Of a DNA stretch of 48,519 nt, positions 26,039-34,980 are shown in pieces. Origin of the DNA: Fischerella muscicola SAG 1427-1 = PCC 73103 (GTDB taxonomy: Bacteria > Cyanobacteriota > Cyanobacteriia > Cyanobacteriales > Nostocaceae); the NCBI RefSeq assembly GCF_000317245.1, contig NZ_AJLJ01000246.1, forward strand, positions 1 to 48,519, in the 5' to 3' direction. The translations under genes and the position numbers were made by a program. The notes under the pieces are model-generated. The model ran no database searches and was not told where the DNA came from. It worked only from the letters and a program-made list of their open reading frames with translations. How positions within the stretch are numbered: the first letter of the stretch is position 1; the number at the start of each line of letters is the position of its first letter.

Positions 26039-27311
26039 GCTCCCTCTTACCATCGAGTAAAGCACTGACAGTCATATCTCCCATCACATTAATAGCAGTA
26101 CGACAGCGATCCAAAAACCAGTCTACGGTTACAAGTACGGCAATATATTGTGTAGGCAAACCGACGGAAGTGAATACGAGAGTCATAGTCACTAATCCAG
26201 CATTGGGAATATTAGCCGCACCTACTGAAGCAAAGATAGAAGTGAGAACGACAAGAAGTTGTTGCCCAATATTTAAATGTTGTCCTAATACTTGGGAAAT
26301 AAACAAAGCAGACATTGCCTCATAAAGAGCCGTACCATCATTATTAAAATTTGCTCCCACCAATGCTCCTAAAGCTGCGGAAGATTCCCGTAAGCCTATT
26401 TTTGTTTGCAAAACTTCAAAGGTGACGGGCATTGTTGCCCCAGAAGAAGATGTGGAAAAAGCCATCACAAAGGCGTCAGAACCACCACGCAGGAAATTAA
26501 CTGGTTTTACCCAAGAACCAAATTTAACTCTACTCAAGTAGTAACAAGCTTGTAGTAGCAATGCTATTAGCACCGCTAAAATAAAAGCCCCCAAAGATAT
26601 AAACGGCTCGAAACCTTCTTTGGCGACTGTAGAGGCGACAATACCAAAAACAGCCAAGGGTACTAGAGCAATTACCCAGTTAAGGATACGGATCACTGCC
26701 TCAAACAAAATTGAAATAACGTTTTCAATGGGCTTGTATTCATTCTTGCCTTGTGCCACCATCTCCGACTTAATCGCACGTAGAACAATACCAAAAGACA
26801 AGGCAATTACAATTAGCTGGATAACATTGTTATTGACTAAAGGCTCAAGAATTGCTTTTGGTACTGCGTCTTGAATCAGTCCCCAGGGATCAAATTTTTC
26901 CTGTGGCAAACCTGTACCACCTGGAGCTGACAAACGTCCCCATGTACCAGGATGCAGGACGTTTGCCACCAGCAGCCCGATAAATATTGCTACTGTAGTA
27001 TTGGTGAGCAGTAGCACCGCCAAGCGTCGTCCAGCAGTACCAGGAATATTTGCTGTCATGAAAGTATGCAGCACTGCTACCAAAATCAACGGTGGAGCTA
27101 GAGCGCGTAGAGCCTTAAGTATTAACTCGGCGGGAATGGCCAGGTTCTTGATTAAGACTTCATTTGCTGGGCTGGAGTTGCCTGCACCTAGCGCAAATCC
27201 GACTGCGATCGCCAATATTAAGGCGATGATAATTTGTAATGTCAGCGGAATTTTTTGCCACCAAGGACGGCCTTTTTTTTCCGGTTGATCAATGCTGTCT
27301 ATTTCTTTCAT
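26031..27311 (-). CDS. Dicarboxylate/amino acid:cation symporter (DAACS, GltP-like)
   Basis: The 426-aa membrane protein belongs to the glutamate/dicarboxylate:Na+ or H+ symporter family. The serine-rich re-entrant loop AFSTSSSGATMPV and the cation-site motif NFNNDGTALYEA (usually NMDGT) are both present. The hydrophobic profile fits eight helices and two hairpins. The basic N-terminus EKKGRPWWQKIPLTLQ is cytoplasmic. The last residues KRERG are encoded partly by a repeat arm, which supplies the stop codon. The substrate (glutamate, aspartate or C4-dicarboxylate) cannot be told. It is divergent from dnaE, 192 bp away. Confidence 0.93.
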   Translation of the reverse strand: MKEIDSIDQPEKKGRPWWQKIPLTLQIIIALILAIAVGFALGAGNSSPANEVLIKNLAIPAELILKALRALAPPLILVAVLHTFMTANIPGTAGRRLAVLLLTNTTVAIFIGLLVANVLHPGTWGRLSAPGGTGLPQEKFDPWGLIQDAVPKAILEPLVNNNVIQLIVIALSFGIVLRAIKSEMVAQGKNEYKPIENVISILFEAVIRILNWVIALVPLAVFGIVASTVAKEGFEPFISLGAFILAVLIALLLQACYYLSRVKFGSWVKPVNFLRGGSDAFVMAFSTSSSGATMPVTFEVLQTKIGLRESSAALGALVGANFNNDGTALYEAMSALFISQVLGQHLNIGQQLLVVLTSIFASVGAANIPNAGLVTMTLVFTSVGLPTQYIAVLVTVDWFLDRCRTAINVMGDMTVSALLDGKRERG

Positions 27312-27503
27312 TACTTAAAGAATAAGCTGGTGATGTCACCATTAAAACAACACTTTGCCAAGAGAATTTTCTAAAAAAATACAACTCTTAATATTGGCAA
27401 ACTGAGCTATCCTAAGATACCGTAGCTTTGAAAACTTATTAGCTATCAGTTATCGGCTCGCTAACTGTTCCCTGTTCCCTAAATACCTAAATAATAAACG
27501 TAT

Positions 27504-30143
27504 ATGTCTTTTGTGCCGTTGCATATTCATAGTGACTATAGTCTGTTGGATGGTGCTAGTCAAATACCAAATTTAGTAGATCGTGCCATCGAACTTGATA
27601 TTAAAGCGATCGCTCTGACGGATCATGGTGTGATGTATGGTGCGATCGAACTCATAAAAATTTGTCGTAACAAAAATATTAAGCCAATTATTGGCAATGA
27701 AATGTACATTATCAACGGCGATATTACTAAACAAGAACGCCGTCCTCGTTATCATCAAATTGTTTTAGCAAAAAATACTAAAGGGTATAAAAATTTAGTT
27801 AAATTAACAACTATTTCCCATCTTCAAGGTGTACAAGGCAAAGGCATCTTTTCTCGTCCTTGTATTAGCAAAGAATTACTCAAAACATACCATGAAGATT
27901 TAATCGTTACTAGTGCTTGTTTGGGTGGAGAAGTACCCCAAGCAATTCTCGCAGGAAAACTAGATGCAGCCCGCCGAGTTGCTCAATGGTATAAAGATGT
28001 ATTTGGTGAAGATTATTATCTAGAAATTCAAGATCATGGTTCTCCAGAAGACCGAATTGTCAATGTCGAAATTGTCAAAATTGCGCGGGAATTAGGCATA
28101 AAAATTGTCGCTACCAATGACTCTCATTATATTTCTTGTTATGACGTCGAAGCACACGACGCCTTGTTGTGTATTCAAACAGGGAAATTAATAGTTGAAG
28201 ATAATCGGATGCGTTATAGCGGTACAGAGTATTTAAAATCCGCTGACGAGATGAAACAGCTATTTCGTGACCATTTGCCGGATGATGTCATTGAAGAAGC
28301 GATCGCCAATACTGTAGAAGTAGCAGAAAAAATCGAACCATATAATATTTTGGGTGAGCCTCGAATTCCCAATTATCCGATTCCATCTGGTCATACTGCT
28401 GATACTTATGTAGAAGAGATTTCCTGGCAAGGACTATTACAAAAACTCAATCGAAAATCTCGCAATGAAATCGATTTAGCTTACAAAGAACGGCTGGAAT
28501 ATGAATTAAAAATGATTCAGCAAATGGGTTTTTCCACCTATTTTCTAGTTGTATGGGACTACATAAAATTTGCCAGAGATAATGATATTCCAGTTGGGCC
28601 AGGTCGTGGTTCTGCCGCAGGTTCTTTGGTAGCCTATACAATGGGAATTACCAATATAGATCCTGTACATCATGGCTTACTTTTTGAAAGATTTCTCAAC
28701 CCGGAACGGAAATCTATGCCGGATATTGATACAGATTTCTGTATCTCTCAAAGAGATAAAGTCATAGAATATGTAACAGAAAAATATGGTACAGAAAGAG
28801 TTGCCCAAATTATCACTTTTAACCGTCTGACTTCCAAAGCTGTGTTAAAAGATGTTGCCAGAGTGTTAAATATTCCTTATGCAGAATCAGACAAAATGGC
28901 GAAATTAATTCCCGTGTCACGGGGAAAACCAGCCAAATTGAAAGTGATGATTTCTGATGACACTCCTGAACCAGAATTTAAAGCTAGATATGATAATGAT
29001 CCGAGAGTCCGTCATTGGGTAGATATGGCAATTCGCATTGAAGGAACTAATAAAACCTTCGGTGTTCATGCAGCAGGTGTAGTCATTTCTGCTGATCCAT
29101 TAGATGAAATTGTGCCACTTCAGAAAAATAACGATGGTTCTGTAATTACCCAGTATTTCATGGAAGATTTAGAATCACTGGGTTTGTTAAAAATGGATTT
29201 TCTGGGCTTGAAAAATCTGAGTATGATTCAGAAAACCATCGAGTTAATTGAAAGTAATCATGGATTTAAAATTGACCCTTATGTAATTACTGCTCAAGAA
29301 AGAAAAGCGCAGAAAATATTAGCAAAAGGTGGAGAAGGCGCAAAACTTCCTCCAGATGTGAAAAAGACTTACGAATTATTAGAAGCTGGTGAACTTGAAG
29401 GAGTATTTCAGTTAGAATCTTCTGGGATGCGTCAGATAGTACGTGATTTGAAGCCTTCCAATATAGAAGATATTTCTTCGATTTTAGCGTTGTATCGACC
29501 AGGCCCATTAGATGCGGGACTAATTCCAAAGTTTATTAACCGCAAACATGGACGGGAAAAAATTGATTATGAACACACAACTTTAGAACCTATTTTAGAT
29601 GAAACCTATGGAATTATGGTTTATCAAGAGCAAATTATGAAAATTGCTCAAGATATGGCTGGATATTCTTTAGGTCAAGCTGATTTGCTGCGTCGAGCGA
29701 TGGGTAAAAAGAAAGTTTCCGAGATGCAGAAGCAGCGAGAAAAATTTATGGATGGTGCAGCCAAAAATGGTGTCAAGCAACAAATTGCAGACGCATTATT
29801 TGAGCAAATGTTAAAGTTTGCCGAATATTGCTTGAGTTATGATACTGAAGTTTTGACTGTAGAATATGGGTTTTTGCCAATCGGAGAAATAGTCGAAAAA
29901 ACAATTGAGTGTAATGTTTTCACTGTTGATAGTAATGGTTATGTGTACACACAACCTATTGCTCAGTGGCATAATCGTGGTTATCAAGAAGTATTTGAAT
30001 ATGGTTTAGAAGATGGTTCGGTAATTCGAGCTACAAAAGATCATAAATTTATGACTAGTGAAGGGAAAATGTTACCAATTGATGAAATATTTGCCAGGGA
30101 ATTAGATTTGCTACAAGTAACAGGATTAATAAATCATTCATAA
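27504..30143 (+). CDS. dnaE: DNA polymerase III alpha subunit, N-terminal half, with split-intein N fragment
   Basis: This is the first of two dnaE genes whose products are joined by protein trans-splicing. The extein (residues 1-775) starts with the PHP domain (HIHSDYSLLDGASQ, TDHGVMYG). It carries polymerase motifs GPGRGSAAGSLVAY and PDIDTDF (406-412), where Asp407 and Asp409 are catalytic, and ends at KFAEY. The split intein N fragment (776-879) begins with Cys776 (CLSYDTEVLTVEYG) and has the block B histidine in IRATKDHKFMT. It closely resembles the Npu and Ssp DnaE IntN. The C half is not in this window. An unusual tail, LLQVTGLINHS, closes the protein. Confidence 0.98.
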   Translation: MSFVPLHIHSDYSLLDGASQIPNLVDRAIELDIKAIALTDHGVMYGAIELIKICRNKNIKPIIGNEMYIINGDITKQERRPRYHQIVLAKNTKGYKNLVKLTTISHLQGVQGKGIFSRPCISKELLKTYHEDLIVTSACLGGEVPQAILAGKLDAARRVAQWYKDVFGEDYYLEIQDHGSPEDRIVNVEIVKIARELGIKIVATNDSHYISCYDVEAHDALLCIQTGKLIVEDNRMRYSGTEYLKSADEMKQLFRDHLPDDVIEEAIANTVEVAEKIEPYNILGEPRIPNYPIPSGHTADTYVEEISWQGLLQKLNRKSRNEIDLAYKERLEYELKMIQQMGFSTYFLVVWDYIKFARDNDIPVGPGRGSAAGSLVAYTMGITNIDPVHHGLLFERFLNPERKSMPDIDTDFCISQRDKVIEYVTEKYGTERVAQIITFNRLTSKAVLKDVARVLNIPYAESDKMAKLIPVSRGKPAKLKVMISDDTPEPEFKARYDNDPRVRHWVDMAIRIEGTNKTFGVHAAGVVISADPLDEIVPLQKNNDGSVITQYFMEDLESLGLLKMDFLGLKNLSMIQKTIELIESNHGFKIDPYVITAQERKAQKILAKGGEGAKLPPDVKKTYELLEAGELEGVFQLESSGMRQIVRDLKPSNIEDISSILALYRPGPLDAGLIPKFINRKHGREKIDYEHTTLEPILDETYGIMVYQEQIMKIAQDMAGYSLGQADLLRRAMGKKKVSEMQKQREKFMDGAAKNGVKQQIADALFEQMLKFAEYCLSYDTEVLTVEYGFLPIGEIVEKTIECNVFTVDSNGYVYTQPIAQWHNRGYQEVFEYGLEDGSVIRATKDHKFMTSEGKMLPIDEIFARELDLLQVTGLINHS
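29829..30140 (+). other. Split DnaE intein, N-terminal fragment (104 aa)
   Basis: The intein segment within the gene begins at codon TGC (Cys776) after the extein sequence KFAEY and runs to the last sense codon. Splicing motifs: block A from CLSYDTEVLTV with LPIGEIVEK, and block B TKDH. Compared with Npu IntN (102 aa), it is two residues longer and has a different last dozen residues. Confidence 0.96.
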
Positions 30144-30152
30144 ACAACAAGA

Positions 30153-30177
30153 CCCCCGACTTTTTAAAAAGCCGGGG
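30153..30177 (+). terminator. Terminator after dnaE
   Basis: CCCCCGACTTTTT faces AAAAAGCCGGGG at 30153-30177, with one A/C mismatch and almost no loop beyond the A/T core. It sits between the convergent dnaE half and the 451-aa gene. It is related in sequence to hairpins at 41743 and 44678. Confidence 0.7.
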
Positions 30178-30195
30178 ATTTGGATATCTTAGAAA

Positions 30196-31551
30196 TTACA
30201 GTTTTTGAAAGCCTTTTGCTGCTTTCTTTTGTCCTTTGGTTTTCGATTTAGATTTGTGGACTTCCCCTAAAGCTTCTTGGAATAAATTATGTAAATGTAC
30301 AGGTACGCTGGCTATTTCTGGTAATTCTGGCTCTAGAGGTTTATGATATTCTTGTAACAGTGTATCTAAGTCATTTTTTAAGTTAAATTCTGGGCGTTGT
30401 AGGACTGTTTGTAATATTTTTTCTAATGAATTTGGATACTCTGTCGCAAGACGATGCCAAATAAAAGCGTTGATATCTTTACTTTCTAGGTAGTGGCGAA
30501 TTAGTTTCTCTGAACCTTCAATACTCTGCCAATCTTCTGCTGCTAAGATTGTTTTGATTTTGGTATATGTTGGTAAAAACATCTGTCCCCAACGGGGATG
30601 AGAAAGTGCTGTGACTGCTTCTGCTTTTTTGAGATCAGCAGGTAATTCAACTTTTGATGTTACCATTTTGGCAGTGGTAGTTTTGTTGTTCAATAATTGC
30701 GATACTACTTTCGAGTCAGCACCCATATCTTCGGCTGCGGCTTTGATTTCTTCTTCATCAACTCCTGCTTCTTGAGCAATTTCTGCAAGTGATTTTGAGG
30801 AATCTATTCCTGCTGCGGCTAAACTTTTTTCGGTAGTGATTTCTTGGAGTTCGGCTATTTTTTTATTGAGTTGATATCCTGGCATTGTGATTTCATCACA
30901 ACCAAAAAACTCAATAAATTGTTGATGATATGTTAGGACTGACTGCCAAGCTTCTTCTAACAAGTCGGGTGCATCACTGTAAAGATGGCTTTTGTAATTT
31001 TCTTTAAAATTACCAATTGCGACTGCTAGTTTTGGTTTACCTAGTTTACCCATTTGTGTGTACGGGCCAGAAAATGTCCAGTCGGATTCGGTGACAGGAG
31101 AAATGCGAGTGAGTAGAATTTCTCCTTCTTTTAACCGCGACATTTCCTGTTGGGTTTTGGCATTGTTGAATTTAACAATGTAGTTTTTGGCTGTTAGCCA
31201 GTTCATTAACTCAAAGCCATCGTCTAATATTTTAGCGATCGCAAACAACCCCATAAAACTACGATGCCAACTATTTAACAATTCGCGATCGCTCAGTGAC
31301 AATTCTGGATGAGTTTGTATAAACAGATCTACTGGTGATTTATCCCCTACTTTACCTTCGATAGCAAAGCTGTCTATTGTTAACTCTTGTTGGATTGTAT
31401 CACCAGATCCACGACGCAACTGTTCTGCTGCATAAGTTTCCAATGCTCCTGCTAATTCATCGTCTGCATCCAAAATAAAATCAATCAATGCTTGCTTGAG
31501 TTGGTGCGATCGCTCTAAAAGTGCATCCACAGTTTCATCTCTCGGTTTCAA
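30196..31551 (-). CDS. Conserved-looking protein of unknown function, 451 aa
   Basis: I do not recognise this protein. It is soluble, with no signal peptide or membrane span. The N-terminal third is helical and acidic (RDETVDALLERSHQLKQALI). The middle holds hydrophobic strands with aromatic residues (ESDWTFSGPYTQMGKLGKPK). An acidic helix set at about 260-300 (SLAEIAQEAGVDEEEIKAAA) resembles a helix-turn-helix or UBA-like fold. The tail is very basic (HKSKSKTKGQKKAAKGFQ). Codon use matches the neighbours and HIP1 sites occur within it, so it is a resident gene. It is convergent with dnaE. Confidence 0.7.
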   Translation of the reverse strand: MKPRDETVDALLERSHQLKQALIDFILDADDELAGALETYAAEQLRRGSGDTIQQELTIDSFAIEGKVGDKSPVDLFIQTHPELSLSDRELLNSWHRSFMGLFAIAKILDDGFELMNWLTAKNYIVKFNNAKTQQEMSRLKEGEILLTRISPVTESDWTFSGPYTQMGKLGKPKLAVAIGNFKENYKSHLYSDAPDLLEEAWQSVLTYHQQFIEFFGCDEITMPGYQLNKKIAELQEITTEKSLAAAGIDSSKSLAEIAQEAGVDEEEIKAAAEDMGADSKVVSQLLNNKTTTAKMVTSKVELPADLKKAEAVTALSHPRWGQMFLPTYTKIKTILAAEDWQSIEGSEKLIRHYLESKDINAFIWHRLATEYPNSLEKILQTVLQRPEFNLKNDLDTLLQEYHKPLEPELPEIASVPVHLHNLFQEALGEVHKSKSKTKGQKKAAKGFQKL

Positions 31552-31910
31552 CTTTTCGTAGATTATAAGTTGCCGAAAGCCGGATGGATCTAACTATTGG
31601 CTTAATTTCTCAAATTGCGATGCTACTTGGTATAAATTACTTATTATTTACAATTGTTGTAATTTTTTGCTTGAATTTTCACATTAAATTACGTATCATC
31701 TCTTAATTGTTGGTTGTTTGACTCACACAAAATCACAACCTAGAATTTTTACTAGAAACACAATAACTGAGCAATTATTATATTTTTTAAGTAAAATCCG
31801 CAAAATGATTTTGAAAATCTGCGAAACTAGACCAGACTATATAGTAGTATTTACTATTACTCGATTATTGCAGTAAATTCACTAAGAGTTCAGTACAAAA
31901 AGAGGAAAAT
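31552..31910. other. Intergenic region between the 451-aa gene and the PEP-CTERM gene
   Basis: The 359 bp are A/T-rich and hold divergent promoters. No gene or clear repeat is seen. AGAGGA at about 31900-31905 may be the ribosome binding site of the next gene. Confidence 0.4.
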
Positions 31911-32819
31911 ATGAAACGATATCTGTATCTAGGATTGGCTAAACAGTTTGTACTGATGGTGACTCCGATAGTAGCTAGTTCTGTTTTAGCAAGCTCACCT
32001 AGTCAGGCTGCAACTCTGGCTTTTGCTCAAGAAGAGTTAAATTTTACCAACTTTAGTCAAAGTTTTGGCATCATTGACAGACAAAATCAAGCTAATACCA
32101 ATGCCTCTACTTTTACTGATGATGCAACAGTATTAACTATCAATCAACAAGTACAAACAGATTTCACATTTACTCCACCACAAGCCTATACTCAAGTCGG
32201 TTTGAGTCTTGCTAGTGGAGAAGGCACAAGTTACTTTGGAACAGCAGATACTTTTGGGGGAATAGTCGGTAATTTTGACATAGATGCTGGTAAATTGTTT
32301 TCTTTTGATTTCACAGCTTATTTAAATTTGGGAACATCAATAGATAATCCACCACAAGAAAATGCTAAAGCGATTGGAGATATTTCATTCTTAATATTTG
32401 ATACGAGTTATATTGATCCAACAAATATCCCAAATTTTGTGGCTGATGTGATATCTGGAAATCAAAGTATTAATACCAATCCTTTAGATTATTTTTTACT
32501 CACTGGCAATATCAATACTACTGGTGATGATGATTTTCTCACATATCAGAACAGTCAAAATGTTAGCTTATTAAATGAATTAGACGCATCTGACTTCGGC
32601 GGAAATCAAGAAACAGCCAGTGCTACCATTAGTGGCACTTATCAACGCTCTTTTGAGAATAAAACAAATCTTACTTTAGTAGCAGTGAGAAAAAGCCAAG
32701 TCAAAGTTGCAGCACCTGAACCTTCAACTTATCTGGGTTCAATACTATTTTTTGGCTTGGGTGCAATTGCTCTGAAAGCAAAACGTAGAAGAAATAAGCC
32801 AATAAATATTATGAAATAA
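31911..32819 (+). CDS. Exported protein with PEP-CTERM sorting signal
   Basis: The 302-aa protein starts with a signal peptide (MKRYLYLGLAKQFVLMVTPI, then ASSVLASSPSQAATLA). The body is rich in Asn, Thr and beta-strand pattern, with several DDATV/GDDDF acidic turns. The end is a classic PEP-CTERM tripartite tail: PEP at 269-271, a hydrophobic span SILFFGLGAIALKA, and the basic KRRRNK. Such proteins are processed by an exosortase and displayed outside or in the envelope. No exosortase gene is in view. The body has no known domain. A dispersed repeat begins 4 bp after the stop. Confidence 0.85.
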   Translation: MKRYLYLGLAKQFVLMVTPIVASSVLASSPSQAATLAFAQEELNFTNFSQSFGIIDRQNQANTNASTFTDDATVLTINQQVQTDFTFTPPQAYTQVGLSLASGEGTSYFGTADTFGGIVGNFDIDAGKLFSFDFTAYLNLGTSIDNPPQENAKAIGDISFLIFDTSYIDPTNIPNFVADVISGNQSINTNPLDYFLLTGNINTTGDDDFLTYQNSQNVSLLNELDASDFGGNQETASATISGTYQRSFENKTNLTLVAVRKSQVKVAAPEPSTYLGSILFFGLGAIALKAKRRRNKPINIMK

Positions 32820-32822
32820 ATA

Positions 32823-32902
32823 CGCCCTCAACCCAAGTTGAGGCTATAAAGCTTAAGCCAGTTAAAACTGACTTATCTGAATAGACTGAAAATATCAGCC
32901 AG
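32823..32902. repeat. Dispersed repeat GCCCTCAA...AGCTTAAG...ATCAGCCA, copy 1
   Basis: GCCCTCAACCCAAGTTGAGGCT is a short hairpin, followed by AGCTTAAG, a paired AGTTAA/ACT segment and ATCAGCCA. A second copy lies at 46283-46379 with the same order of blocks. Both begin within 40 bp of a stop codon on the plus strand. Confidence 0.65.
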
Positions 32903-32928
32903 AACTTTTGTTCATGGCAAGTAATTTA

Positions 32929-33138
32929 TCATCTTAAACTATTGAGATACTCTTGCTTTTTGACAAAATAGTTAGTTATTTCAGTTGGGTTCAGCAGTGT
33001 AACTTTTGTTGTCGTTCGGATTGGTTGTAACAAAGTATTAAGACTACAATGTGAATCGCTAGCTTTTCTATAGACAAAATTAGGATTAATACCTGGTATC
33101 CGAAAATAGTCACCGATTTGTAGTTCTTGAAAGGTCAT
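32929..33138 (-). CDS. Small conserved-type protein, 69 aa, unknown function
   Basis: MTFQELQIGDYFRIPG and FVYRKASDSHCSLN look like the small beta-strand proteins found as single genes in many cyanobacteria. The length, start and composition fit a real gene. It has no signal peptide or membrane span. It is divergent from the FAD oxidoreductase, 45 bp away, so the two probably share a promoter region. No function can be given. Confidence 0.6.
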   Translation of the reverse strand: MTFQELQIGDYFRIPGINPNFVYRKASDSHCSLNTLLQPIRTTTKVTLLNPTEITNYFVKKQEYLNSLR

Positions 33139-33183
33139 ACAGAGAGAAAATATTTTGTGAGACGTTTACAACTACTAGGTTAA

Positions 33184-34380
33184 ATGAAAACCTACGATTG
33201 GATCGTGATTGGTGCAGGTATTACGGGCGCTGCACTGGCTTATGAACTAATGAAAGTCGGCTTTTCGGTGCTTTTGTTAGAACAAGATGCAGCGTTACAC
33301 AATGCAACTCGTTATAGTTATGGTGGTTTAGCTTTTTGGTCTGCGACAACTCCCCTGATGCGTCAATTGTGTGATGAGGGAATAGCGCGTCATCGCATTC
33401 TTAGCACAGAGTTAGATGCTGATACTGAATTTCGGGAGTTAGATTTATTGTTGACGATCGCAACCGACACTGATCCAGAAGTTGCGGCGGCGTTCTATGC
33501 TAATTTTGCCATTCCTCCCAAGTTACTTAGTGTTGATGAAGCTTTGGAGATGGAACCTTTATTAAATAAGCAAGCGATCGCAGGCGCTTTAACTGTCAAA
33601 CACGGTCATATTAACCCCGAAAAAACAGCGCAAGCTTACATTCAAGCATTTCTGCGAGCTGGGGGTGAAATGGAAATTACTCAAGTACAAACTTTCACCT
33701 CAAATCATGCTTCGCAAACCATCAAAACAACTACCAAAACTTATCACAGCGCTAACATTGTCGTCTGTGCTGGTGGACTTTCTCGACAGCTGCTCAAAGC
33801 ATCCGGTATTTCTATAAAGTTGTATTTCACCCATGCGGAGATGATCCAAACTCCACCAGTAGAAGTGCGATTACGTACCTTAGTAATGCCGGCTAATCTC
33901 CAACGCTTTCAATTAGAAGCAGAGTCTACCAAAATTGATGAATTATGGAATGAACCGGGACATGAACTATTAGCACCAATTTTAGATGCAGGTGCAATTC
34001 AGTTTCAAGATGGGAGTATACGCTTAGGTCAAATTAGCCGTGTCCTCACCGATCCCTATATTGACATAGATAGAAAAACAAGTGAAGGCTGGCTGAGGCG
34101 AAGTATAGGAGCAATATTGCCAGCATTGTCTAATTTACCAGGAACTTGGCATCATTGTTTAGTGGCATTTAGTGGCGATCGCGCAGCGTGTCCGAAGGAC
34201 TCTCGCCTTCCTATAATCGGTTCTATTCCTGGATGTCATGGAGTGTATCTATTTTCTGGATTTAGCAACCCTCTAGTGCTCGTACCACCTCTAGCCCAAC
34301 GCTTTGCTAATTATTTAACTGGCAAAGAAGACGAAATTATTTCTCAATTATCTCCTGTTCATTTTCAATCTTCGATGTAG
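33184..34380 (+). CDS. FAD-dependent oxidoreductase, DAO (glycine/D-amino acid oxidase) family
   Basis: The 398-aa protein has the dinucleotide-binding VIGAGITGAALAYEL at residues 8-22 (Gly10, 12, 15) followed by an acidic strand end LLLEQD. INPEKTAQAYIQAFLRAGG and VVCAGGLSRQLLKASG are typical of the DAO family. The C-terminal FAD motif appears as YLFSGFSNPLVLVPPLAQ. The substrate is unknown. Near residue 331 the usual SGDRLPIIG-type motif is interrupted by about 8 residues (AACPKDSR) encoded by a repeat-like palindromic stretch. The gene's 3' end overlaps the next minus-strand gene by 44 bp. Confidence 0.88.
   Translation: MKTYDWIVIGAGITGAALAYELMKVGFSVLLLEQDAALHNATRYSYGGLAFWSATTPLMRQLCDEGIARHRILSTELDADTEFRELDLLLTIATDTDPEVAAAFYANFAIPPKLLSVDEALEMEPLLNKQAIAGALTVKHGHINPEKTAQAYIQAFLRAGGEMEITQVQTFTSNHASQTIKTTTKTYHSANIVVCAGGLSRQLLKASGISIKLYFTHAEMIQTPPVEVRLRTLVMPANLQRFQLEAESTKIDELWNEPGHELLAPILDAGAIQFQDGSIRLGQISRVLTDPYIDIDRKTSEGWLRRSIGAILPALSNLPGTWHHCLVAFSGDRAACPKDSRLPIIGSIPGCHGVYLFSGFSNPLVLVPPLAQRFANYLTGKEDEIISQLSPVHFQSSM
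34176..34206. repeat. Palindromic HIP1-linked repeat inserted in a coding region
   Basis: GCGATCGCGCAGCGTGTCCG followed by AAGGACTCTCGCC resembles the GCGATCGCGCAGCGTCTCCG repeat scattered through Nostocales genomes. Here it lies in frame inside the FAD oxidoreductase gene. Confidence 0.55.
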
Positions 34381-34804
34381 TTAAAAGTTCTGTGGCTTCT
34401 TTGAAAAGATTATTTTGTTCTTTTTGAATTTCAGCTAACCTTTGAGCAATTTCTTGTAATCTTTGTTGTTTTGCTAGCTGAAGATTTTGATAAGTTTCTG
34501 GTGGTAAAATAGGTAATTTATTCTCAGATATATGAGAGCCTGTTAGTTTTTTGATTGCTAAATTACTAATTTGAGTAAATGATGCAAAACTAAATTGAAT
34601 AATAGCTAAGATTAACTTTAAAGGAACTTGTAATATTGACCTACTAGCGTATTCAATCAAGCGACCAATTGCCTGAATAATACTTCCAATTATAGCTAGA
34701 ATAAACAAAAAAACGATAAAACTAACAATTGGGTGATTAGCTGCCCAACCAAGAATTTGTGCTAATTGAAAAATAGAACGATTTTGATTCAGCCAATCAT
34801 TCAT
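34337..34804 (-). CDS. Membrane protein with a C-terminal coiled coil, unknown function
   Basis: The 155-aa protein has one or two membrane segments at about residues 24-47 (HPIVSFIVFLFILAIIGSII) and 58-75 (LQVPLKLILAIIQFSF). Residues about 105-150 form a charged coiled coil (LAKQQRLQEIAQRLAEIQKE). I do not recognise the family. It overlaps the 3' end of the convergent FAD gene by 44 bp, so each gene's end is constrained by the other. Confidence 0.6.
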   Translation of the reverse strand: MNDWLNQNRSIFQLAQILGWAANHPIVSFIVFLFILAIIGSIIQAIGRLIEYASRSILQVPLKLILAIIQFSFASFTQISNLAIKKLTGSHISENKLPILPPETYQNLQLAKQQRLQEIAQRLAEIQKEQNNLFKEATELLTTSKIENEQEIIEK

Positions 34805-34980
34805 ATAATATCAAGTCCGGCTAGTTGCTTACGATAGAAAGCTTAGTCATTGAGTTTATCTCATTGGTTTTTCCCATTACCGACACGGCTGGATCATACA
34901 AGTGTTCAAACGAACATAATATAATTTGATTTTTGGTGGTGGTTAATAGGGTGAACATTTCGCTGCAAAATTCCCTAATT

